Notes under the pieces: model-generated | Told to the model about the DNA's origin: nothing | The model's database searches: none | What the model saw: only the letters and a program-made list of their open reading frames with translations | Source: Mxb001 sp964537955 | GTDB lineage: Bacteria > Actinomycetota > Actinomycetes > S36-B12 | Direction of reading: 5' to 3' | Assembly (NCBI GenBank): GCA_964537955.1 | Contig: CAZICY010000069.1 | Location: forward strand, 1 to 6,274 | DNA length: 6,274 bases | Shown: positions 1 to 5,756 of the stretch, piece by piece | How positions within the stretch are numbered: position 1 is the stretch's first letter | Layout of the letters: the number at the start of each line of letters is the position of its first letter | Program-made: the position numbers and the translations under genes

Positions 1-233
1 AGTTCGACCACATGGTGGATGGGCGCAGCGACGGAGTCCTCAAGCCGGATCCGCGTGCGTACACCCTTATGGCCGAGCGCATGGGAGTGGCGCCGGAGGA
101 GTGCGTCTTTATCGACGATCAGCCGGGCAACATCGTCGGTGCCGAGGCAGTGGGGATGCGTGGCGTGCATCTTGATCCTGTCGATCCCGATCCCGGTTAC
201 GAGCAGGCCCGGCACATGCTCGGACTCACCTGA
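1..233 (+). CDS. HAD-family hydrolase, C-terminal fragment (5' end outside window)
   Basis: The reading frame is open from the left edge (first full codon at 3) to a TGA at 231-233, giving about 77 residues. It is the C-terminal part of a haloacid dehalogenase-superfamily hydrolase. The visible signs are the conserved lysine of motif III in 'LKPDPRAY' and the acidic motif IV 'FIDDQPGNI', whose two aspartates bind Mg2+. These are followed by 'GAEAVGM', typical of HAD subfamily IA/IA3 phosphatases. The nucleophile motif DxDxT and the cap domain would lie upstream, outside the window. The ATG at 12 is internal rather than a start, because the frame continues upstream with Phe-Asp-His and the motif spacing needs more N-terminal sequence. 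Family members dephosphorylate small phosphate esters, and the substrate cannot be read from this fragment. The gene lies 9 bases before the ferredoxin reductase gene on the same strand, so the two may be co-transcribed. Confidence 0.88.
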   Translation, partial: FDHMVDGRSDGVLKPDPRAYTLMAERMGVAPEECVFIDDQPGNIVGAEAVGMRGVHLDPVDPDPGYEQARHMLGLT

Positions 234-237
234 GGAG
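233..237 (+). promoter_or_regulatory. Ribosome binding site for the ferredoxin reductase gene
   Basis: AGGAG lies 5 bases before the ATG at 243 and starts within the TGA stop of the upstream HAD gene. It supports the ATG at 243 as the start and suggests translational coupling between the two genes. Confidence 0.75.
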
Positions 238-242
238 CTGCC

Positions 243-1598
243 ATGACTCGACCCTTTCGCGTGGCCGTCATTGGCTCTGGTCCTTCGGGGATGTATGCCA
301 CCGACGCGCTGGTCAGTCAGGAGGAGATCCCGGTGTCGGTCGACATCATCGATCGCCTGCCCACGCCCTTCGGTCTCGTGCGCTACGGCGTCGCTCCGGA
401 CCATCTGAGCATCCGCTCGGTCCGTGACACCCTCGACAAGGTCCTGGATCATCCCGGCGTGAGGTTCCTCGGCAACGTCGAGGTGGGGCGCGATGTGTCG
501 CTGGTGGAACTCCGGGAGTTCTACGACGCCGTCATCTTGACCTACGGCGCTTCGCGCGATCGCGCGCTCGGGATTCCCGGCGAGGAGTTGACCGGCAGCA
601 TTGCGGCAACCGACTTCGTCAATTGGTACACCGGGCACCCTGACACGAGCCCGGACGCCTTCAGCGACTTCCTGGCCTCGTCGACAAGCGTCGCGGTGAT
701 CGGCGTCGGCAATGTTGCCGTCGATGTCACCCGCGTCCTGTCCAAGGCGCCGGATGAGATCGAGCACACCGACATGCCCGAGCACGTCTTCGCGGCCCTG
801 CGCGCCTCGGGGATCCGCGACGTGCACCTCGTGGGCCGTCGCGGCCCCGCGCAGGCAACCTGGACAACGAAGGAGCTGCGTGAGCTTGGTGAGCTCGCAC
901 TGACTCAGGTGCTCGTCGCCGAAGGCGGGGAGGTCGATGACGCCGCAAGCGTGCGCGCAGTTGCGGAGGACAAGGCCGTGGCGCGCAATGTGGCCGTCGT
1001 CGAGGGATGGTCCGGGCATGTCGACGACGGTCGCGAGCGGAGCATCCACCTGCACTTCCGGTGCCGACCTGTGGAGATCCTCGGCACGGATCGCGTCGAG
1101 GGGCTTGTCGTCGAGACCACGACCCTCGATGACGAGGGACAGGCCAGCGGCACGGGTCAGACGCACGTCATTGCCGTGGATGGAGTTATCCGGAGCGTGG
1201 GGTACCGCGGCACGGCTCTCGAGGGAGTGCCCTTTGATGACCGTCGCAATGTGATCCCCAATCGCGAGGGGAGGGTCCTCGACGGCGATACACCGCTCGC
1301 GGGGGTCTACGTCGCAGGCTGGATCAAGCGCGGGCCCACGGGAATCATCGGCACCAACAAGAAGGACGCCGTGCAGACGGTCGCGTGCCTCCTTGAGGAT
1401 GCCGCGGATCCGTCCGCGTGGACTGCGGTCCACCCGGAAACGACGGCAGTGGATGCCGCATTGGCCGGTCGCGTGGTGGTGGGCACGTCAGGCTGGCGCA
1501 GCATCGACGATGCCGAACGCGCCCTCGGGGCGTCACGTGGCCGGGATCGCACCACACTGCACGACCGCGCCGCGCTTCTCGAGGCCGCCGGGGACTAG
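243..1598 (+). CDS. fprA: FprA-type ferredoxin/adrenodoxin-like NADP+ reductase
   Basis: This 451-residue protein is close to the usual length of the FprA/adrenodoxin reductase family (about 450-460). It is expected to be a cytoplasmic FAD flavoenzyme moving electrons between NADPH and a ferredoxin. Residues 7-16 (VAVIGSGPSG) form the N-terminal FAD-binding GxGxxG loop. The family signature 'PTPFGLVRYGVAPDH' is at about 40-54. A second Rossmann loop 'VIGVGNVAVD' at 152-161 binds NADP(H), and 'GRRGP' (198-202) carries the arginines expected to hold the 2'-phosphate. The C-terminal flavin motif 'GWIKRGPTGIIGTNKKDA' spans 359-376. The ATG at 243 has a good ribosome binding site and puts the FAD loop at the expected distance from the N-terminus. 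The TAG stop overlaps the stop of the convergent Fe-S protein gene. Family assignment is firm, but the true electron partner is not known from the sequence. Confidence 0.95.
   Translation: MTRPFRVAVIGSGPSGMYATDALVSQEEIPVSVDIIDRLPTPFGLVRYGVAPDHLSIRSVRDTLDKVLDHPGVRFLGNVEVGRDVSLVELREFYDAVILTYGASRDRALGIPGEELTGSIAATDFVNWYTGHPDTSPDAFSDFLASSTSVAVIGVGNVAVDVTRVLSKAPDEIEHTDMPEHVFAALRASGIRDVHLVGRRGPAQATWTTKELRELGELALTQVLVAEGGEVDDAASVRAVAEDKAVARNVAVVEGWSGHVDDGRERSIHLHFRCRPVEILGTDRVEGLVVETTTLDDEGQASGTGQTHVIAVDGVIRSVGYRGTALEGVPFDDRRNVIPNREGRVLDGDTPLAGVYVAGWIKRGPTGIIGTNKKDAVQTVACLLEDAADPSAWTAVHPETTAVDAALAGRVVVGTSGWRSIDDAERALGASRGRDRTTLHDRAALLEAAGD
1595..1598. other. Shared CTAG: overlapping stop codons of convergent genes
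   Basis: The palindrome CTAG gives TAG on the + strand (1596-1598, end of the reductase gene) and TAG on the - strand (1597-1595, end of the Fe-S protein gene). The genes overlap by four bases tail to tail, so any terminator for either unit must lie inside the other coding region. This can be read directly from the bases. Confidence 0.9.
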
Positions 1599-2422
1599 GC
1601 GGGCTCGAGGACCCGCCAGCCGGACCATTCCTCCGGTGCGGTGCCGCACGACGCCGGACGCGGTGTGCCTGTGGTCGGACAGAGATGCACGGGTGAGTGG
1701 CCGGGGAAGGTCACGATGGTGCGCGCGCTCTCGGATTCGTCGACGACCGGATCACCGACGATCGTCAGGACGCTGCGGGCCATGAGGTAGGCCTCCGCCG
1801 CCTGTGCCACCGGGGGCAGGCCGCTGCGACCGCGCAGTGATGTCGACGAAGTGGGCGTGGGTCCGTTGTCCAAGAGCTCGCGTGCGACCGAGGTGGTGAG
1901 CCGCCCATAAACCAGTCCCTCACCGACGAGAAGGGCGGTGGGGGCGAATCGGTGACCACCGAGGTGGGAGCACTCCCACGCGCGATCGTCGTCGAGATCC
2001 TGGACTAGGGCGCGGCCGTCGAGGCCACAGCACAGGTCACGGGCGGCGTTGGCGCACACGGCCAGCACAGGCGCGTGGGGATCGGGACGGGCGTCGTCTC
2101 CGGGCGGTCCTGAGTCAGGCCAGCCCAGCAGGGCCTCGTGGTCGTCGACCATGGCCACACGGGGTGGGGGATCGCCCTGGAGGCCCCCCGCGATCCAGAC
2201 CCGCAGGGGCGCGGTCGGATCCGCGGCGGGATGCCTGCCTCGCCGACGCACCAGGAGGACGCGACGTTGGGGGTTGGAGTCCAGGGCACGCACGACGGGG
2301 ACGTGACAGTCCTCGAGTGCGCGCTTGCCCCATGGGCCGGGTACTTCGATGAGCCACCACCAGCGCGCGAGGGGGGCTGTCCCCGCGAGCGGCTCGGCCG
2401 CTGCGGCCGCGTTGCAGCGCAT
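1595..2422 (-). CDS. Sucrase/ferredoxin-like protein (thioredoxin-like [2Fe-2S])
   Basis: This 275-residue protein belongs to the family annotated 'sucrase ferredoxin' (Suc/Fer-like). The N-terminal part carries the family block 'EPLAGTAPLARWW..EVPGPWG' (10-32). The C-terminal thioredoxin-like ferredoxin domain has Cys123 and Cys132, separated by eight residues, then 'WECSHLGGHRFAP' with His153 and His157. This matches the C-X8-C...H-X-G-G-H pattern of yeast Apd1 and Aim32, where two Cys and two His hold a [2Fe-2S] cluster. Other cysteines are at 3, 39, 131, 151, 248 and 259, the last in the family-typical 'RPASCG' tail. The frame stays open upstream to 2752, but that part lies over the topoisomerase gene and resembles nothing. 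The ATG at 2422 fits the family N-terminus and overlaps the upstream TGA by one base (TGATG), implying translational coupling. The physiological role is unknown; an electron-transfer role is inferred. 'Sucrase' is a historical name and should not be read as a function. Confidence 0.9.
   Translation of the reverse strand: MRCNAAAAAEPLAGTAPLARWWWLIEVPGPWGKRALEDCHVPVVRALDSNPQRRVLLVRRRGRHPAADPTAPLRVWIAGGLQGDPPPRVAMVDDHEALLGWPDSGPPGDDARPDPHAPVLAVCANAARDLCCGLDGRALVQDLDDDRAWECSHLGGHRFAPTALLVGEGLVYGRLTTSVARELLDNGPTPTSSTSLRGRSGLPPVAQAAEAYLMARSVLTIVGDPVVDESESARTIVTFPGHSPVHLCPTTGTPRPASCGTAPEEWSGWRVLEPA
1598..1617 (+). terminator. Possible hairpin just after the reductase stop codon
   Basis: GGCGGG (1598-1603) and CCCGCC (1612-1617) make a perfect 6-bp all-GC stem with an 8-base loop, starting at the last base of the + strand TAG. 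No T-run follows, so it is not a classical intrinsic terminator. It also lies in the last codons of the opposite gene, and chance hairpins are common in DNA this rich in GC. It could pause or protect transcript ends, but support is weak. Confidence 0.25.
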
Positions 2423-2424
2423 CA
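2420..2424 (-). other. TGATG stop/start overlap between topoisomerase and Fe-S genes
   Basis: On the - strand the topoisomerase TGA (2424-2422) and the ATG of the Fe-S protein gene (2422-2420) share one base. This arrangement usually means termination-reinitiation coupling, and it fixes the downstream start codon. Confidence 0.8.
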
Positions 2425-4848
2425 GCGCGGCGGGCCGGAGACGCTGGCCACGGGGCCGGTGAGGGGAGTGCCCGAAGCATCGCGCTTGTCCCGAGACGAG
2501 GGCAGGTCGAGCGGTGCACCCGACGCCGCACAGGCGCGGACCGGGCCGCTGCCGGCCCAGCCGATGACGAGGACGTCTTCGAAGCGCAGGAAGCGATGTG
2601 CGCGCACACCGCCGGTGCCGCGGCCCTTGCGCGGGATGTCGGCGAGATCCGTGACCTTCGCCGTGAGCGCCGAGGTGCCCGGCAGGGCTGATCGTGACCC
2701 CGCGACCGTCACGATCACCGCCTCGGGATCGTCTCCCGGGACGGAGCAGCACGCGATGAGCTCCGCACCATCGGACAGCCGCATGCCTGCCATGCCACCG
2801 GCAGAGCGGCCCTGGGGCCGCACGGAGTCCGCGGGGAATCGCAGTGCCTGGGCATCCGAGGAGATGAGCACGATGTCATCGCCCGGTGCCGACTCCGCGG
2901 CGCCTACCACCGTGTCGCCTTCGCCCAGGGGGATGAGATCCCAGTCGCGCCGGGTGGGTGGCCCCTGCACGGCCACGCGCTTGACCACGCCCTGGCGAGT
3001 GGCGAGGGCGATCACGGCGGGTGGATCGCTCACCTCCGCGAGGCCCACGACGCGCTCGTCGGCCTGTAGGTCCAGGAGTGCACCCAACGGTGCACCTCCG
3101 CCGAGGGAAGGTGCGTGGGCGGACGGGGGCAGGATCGGCATCTCCACCACGGGCAGGCGCAGGGCGCGACCCATGCTGGTGATGACGGCCACCTCACCGC
3201 GACCGGTCGCCATGGTCGAGGCGACGATGACATCGTGCGCGGCGCGCGGCCCATCGAGGGCGACGTCGGGTCCGGACGTGCGCGCGATGAGTCCCGTGCC
3301 GGAGAGAAGGACGCGGCAGGGGGAGTCCGTGATCTCCAAGGACGCGGGCGAAGCAGCACTGATGGCCGCTGATTCCTCCAGCAGGATGGTGCGCCGAGGC
3401 GTGGCGTGAGCCTCTGCCACGGCCAGGAGCTCATCCGCGACGACCTGGCGGAGCAGTGCTTCGTCGTCGATGATGGCCGAGAGCTCGTCGATGCGACGGC
3501 TGAGGTCGTCGCGTTCGGTTTCCAGCTCGATCCGCGAGAACTTCGTGAGCCGGCGTAGCGGCATCTCCAGGATGTAGGAGGCCTGCTCCAAAGACAGGTC
3601 GAACACCGACATGAGTCGCTCGCGGGCCGCTGCCGTGTCGTCGCTGGTGCGGATGAGCTGGATGACCTCGTCGATGTCGAGGATAGCGATGAGGAGGCCG
3701 TCGACCAGGTGGAGTCGCTCCTGTGCTCGCATGCGACGGAACTCGCTGCGGCGGCGCACCACCTCACGTCGGTGATCTACGAAGACCGCGAGAAGCTCTC
3801 TAAGGCCCAGAGTGCGGGGCTCGCCATCGACGAGCGCGACGGCGTTGATGGTGAAAGCGTCCTCGAGCGGGGTGAGCTTGTAGAGCTGCTCGAGCATGGC
3901 CTCGGGATTGACCGAGGGCGCAAGCTCGATGACGAGCCTCAGCCCGTGCTCGCCGTCGGTGAGGTCGAGCAGGTCGGAGATCCCCTGCACCTTCTTGCTC
4001 GTCACGAGGTCCTTGATGCGCTCGATGACCCGCTCGGGACCGACCCCGAGCGGCAGCTCCGTCACGACGATGCCGCGGCGGCGGGGGCTCACCTGCTCGA
4101 TGCGTGCCGAGGCGCGGACGCGGAAGGATCCACGTCCGGTGGCATAGGCCTCGCGCACCCCCGTGAGCCCGAGGATCGTGCCCCCGCCGGGCAGGTCGGG
4201 GCCCGGCACGAAGCGAATGAGCTCGTCGAGGTCGGCGTCCGGGTTGAGCACCAGGTGCCGCGCGGCAGCCACGACCTCGCCGAGGTTGTGGGGGGCCATC
4301 GAGGTCGCCATGCCTACCGCGATCCCGGCCGCACCGTTGACGAGGAGAGCCGGGAAGCCGGCGGGAAGCACAGTGGGCTCCTGCTCACGCCCGTCGTAGT
4401 TGGGGACGAAGTCGACGACGTCCTCGTCCAGGGATTCGGCCATGGCGAGGGCGGAGGAGGCGAGTCGGCATTCGGTGTAGCGCATCGCCGCCGGGCCGTC
4501 ATCGGGGGAACCGAAGTTGCCGTGCCCGTCGACGAGGGGGAGGCGCAGCGTGAAGGGTTGCGCCATCCGGACCAGGGCGTCGTAGATGGCCGAGTCCCCG
4601 TGCGGGTGGAGGCGACCCATCACCTCCCCGACCACGCGGGCGCTCTTGACATGTCCGCGGTCCGGTCGCAAGCCCATCTGGTGCATTTGGAAGACGATGC
4701 GGCGCTGCACCGGCTTCAAGCCGTCCCGGGCGTCGGGGAGGGCGCGGGAGTAGATGACGGAGTAGGCGTACTCAAGGAAGGATGACCGCATCTCGCTGTC
4801 GACATCGACATCGATGATGCGGTCACTGGTGTCCCCGTGACGTGCCAC
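2422..4848 (-). CDS. parC: Type IIA DNA topoisomerase subunit A (topoisomerase IV-like, ParC/GyrA family)
   Basis: This 808-residue protein is the DNA breakage-reunion subunit. It passes one duplex through another with an ATPase partner (ParE/GyrB), which is not encoded here. The cleavage core spans about 1-490. It contains 'ALPDARDGLKPVQRR' (36-50), the winged-helix block 'HPHGDSAIYD' (81-90), and the catalytic tyrosine in 'AAMRYTECRLA' (Tyr124, codon 4479-4477) next to Arg123. A coiled-coil and gate region follows at about 360-490. Residues from about 500 form a beta-pinwheel with GyrA-type blade repeats such as 'RPQGRSAGGMAGMRL' and 'IPRKGRGTGGVRAHRF'. I see no canonical gyrase box (QRRGGKG), and 'YKLTPLEDAF' is reminiscent of the second, topoisomerase IV-like actinobacterial paralogue, so parC is preferred over gyrA. 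The start is GTG, 9 bases after the kinase stop, with no clear ribosome binding site; coupling to the kinase is likely. The quinolone-region residues Ser86 and Asp90 are of the sensitive type. Confidence 0.93.
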   Translation of the reverse strand: MARHGDTSDRIIDVDVDSEMRSSFLEYAYSVIYSRALPDARDGLKPVQRRIVFQMHQMGLRPDRGHVKSARVVGEVMGRLHPHGDSAIYDALVRMAQPFTLRLPLVDGHGNFGSPDDGPAAMRYTECRLASSALAMAESLDEDVVDFVPNYDGREQEPTVLPAGFPALLVNGAAGIAVGMATSMAPHNLGEVVAAARHLVLNPDADLDELIRFVPGPDLPGGGTILGLTGVREAYATGRGSFRVRASARIEQVSPRRRGIVVTELPLGVGPERVIERIKDLVTSKKVQGISDLLDLTDGEHGLRLVIELAPSVNPEAMLEQLYKLTPLEDAFTINAVALVDGEPRTLGLRELLAVFVDHRREVVRRRSEFRRMRAQERLHLVDGLLIAILDIDEVIQLIRTSDDTAAARERLMSVFDLSLEQASYILEMPLRRLTKFSRIELETERDDLSRRIDELSAIIDDEALLRQVVADELLAVAEAHATPRRTILLEESAAISAASPASLEITDSPCRVLLSGTGLIARTSGPDVALDGPRAAHDVIVASTMATGRGEVAVITSMGRALRLPVVEMPILPPSAHAPSLGGGAPLGALLDLQADERVVGLAEVSDPPAVIALATRQGVVKRVAVQGPPTRRDWDLIPLGEGDTVVGAAESAPGDDIVLISSDAQALRFPADSVRPQGRSAGGMAGMRLSDGAELIACCSVPGDDPEAVIVTVAGSRSALPGTSALTAKVTDLADIPRKGRGTGGVRAHRFLRFEDVLVIGWAGSGPVRACAASGAPLDLPSSRDKRDASGTPLTGPVASVSGPPR

Positions 4849-4857
4849 CCCGAGAGC

Positions 4858-5745
4858 CTACGGGCGGCCACCCGCTCCAGTGACGGCACGCGCCGCGATC
4901 CGCGTGGCGTGCTCCAGGGACGCGGCCATGTCACCCTGCGACACCCACGAGGACAGGAAGCCCGCGGCGAAGGCGTCCCCGGCCCCTGTGGTGTCGTGCA
5001 CGGTCGCCGGCTCCGCAGGGACGCTCCATCGCTCGTCCCCGCGTGCAGCGACGGCTCCCTCTGCCCCCATCTTGATGATCGGGGTCAGGCCGCGTCCTGC
5101 CAGATCATCGAGTGCATCCGCGGTCGGGAATTGCGCGGTGAGTGCCCGAGCCTCGGGGGCATTGGCGAAGAGGAGGTCACCCGCCTCGAGCCAGCCGAGG
5201 AAGGTCTCTGCTCCGACGATGTGGAGTGGGGCCTCGGAGGACGCATCGACGCTGATCGTCAGGCCGCGTCGGCGAGCCTCGGCCAGAGCCGTAAGCGCCG
5301 CCTCGCGGGAGCCCTCGCGCAGCAGGGAGTAGCCACTCACGTGGAGATGATCACCCGGCCGCCACGGTGTGGGGTCGATATCCCTGGATGCAAGATGAAC
5401 GTTCGCGCCCGGGTCGGGGAACATCGTCCGCTCGCCATCAGGTGTGACGAGGACGATGCACCGTCCCGTGGGGAAAACAGGATCGCGCGCGGCACTCACG
5501 GCAACGCCGGCCGCGGCGAGCCGGTCGAGTGCAGCGCTGCCGCGGGCGTCATCGCCGACCCGGGTGATGAGTTGCACGGGCGCGCCCAGGTCGGCCAACC
5601 AGGCAGCAACGTTGGCCGCCGAGCCACCGTCCTCGTCGGCGATGGTGGCGGGGGTATCCGAGCCGGGGGCGGGTGTCGAGGACGCATGGGCAATGACATC
5701 GACCATGACCTCACCGACGACCCGGATGGTGCTCGTGGGCATCAT
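4858..5745 (-). CDS. psuK: PfkB-family carbohydrate kinase, probable pseudouridine kinase
   Basis: This 295-residue protein belongs to the ribokinase/PfkB family and has the usual length. The substrate-side aspartate lies in 'GEVMVDVIA' (Asp16). PfkB signature 1 is 'GGSAANVAAWLADLG' (40-54), followed by 'TRVGDDARG' (61-69). The nucleotide-site strand is 'KMGAEGA' (225-231). Signature 2, 'DTTGAGDAFAAGF' (251-263), holds the anion hole and the catalytic base Asp257. PfkB kinases phosphorylate many sugars and nucleosides, so motifs alone do not give the substrate. The call rests on the neighbour: the gene starts 9 bases after psuG, and PsuK makes the pseudouridine 5'-phosphate that PsuG consumes. 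Two ATG codons stand in tandem (5745 and 5742), and the first is chosen, with GAGGTG 5 bases upstream. Ribokinase or another nucleoside kinase remain alternatives; the PfkB assignment itself is firm. Confidence 0.85.
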   Translation of the reverse strand: MMPTSTIRVVGEVMVDVIAHASSTPAPGSDTPATIADEDGGSAANVAAWLADLGAPVQLITRVGDDARGSAALDRLAAAGVAVSAARDPVFPTGRCIVLVTPDGERTMFPDPGANVHLASRDIDPTPWRPGDHLHVSGYSLLREGSREAALTALAEARRRGLTISVDASSEAPLHIVGAETFLGWLEAGDLLFANAPEARALTAQFPTADALDDLAGRGLTPIIKMGAEGAVAARGDERWSVPAEPATVHDTTGAGDAFAAGFLSSWVSQGDMAASLEHATRIAARAVTGAGGRP

Positions 5746-5750
5746 CCGAG

Positions 5751-5756
5751 CACCTC
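5751..5756 (-). promoter_or_regulatory. Ribosome binding site for the kinase gene, overlapping the psuG stop
   Basis: On the - strand GAGGTG begins inside the psuG TGA stop codon and ends 5 bases before the first ATG of the kinase (8 before the second). The layout suggests that ribosomes finishing psuG feed the kinase start. Confidence 0.6.

Noticed and set aside
12..14. ATG as the start of a small 73-residue protein
   Set aside because: The frame is open to the window edge and encodes only the C-terminal half of a HAD domain, so the true start is outside the window.
1520..1532. CGCCC/GGGCG short hairpin inside the reductase 3' end, as a terminator for the - strand operon
   Set aside because: The stem is only 5 bp, has no T-run in the - strand direction, and is in coding sequence. 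Support is too weak to list as a feature.
2423..2752. N-terminal extension of the Fe-S protein frame up to an ATG at 2752
   Set aside because: These 110 codons overlap the topoisomerase C-terminal domain, resemble no family, and precede the conserved 'EPLAGTAP' N-terminal block. The TGATG start at 2422 fits better.
2138..3409. Long + strand open frame (423 codons) opposite the topoisomerase and Fe-S genes
   Set aside because: Its translation is rich in Arg, Ser, Pro and Gly with no recognisable domain, and it is antisense to strongly conserved coding sequence. High GC makes long chance frames common.
3709..4785. Long + strand open frame (358 codons) opposite the topoisomerase core
   Set aside because: It mirrors the codons of the conserved cleavage domain, has no family motif, and lacks a convincing start signal.
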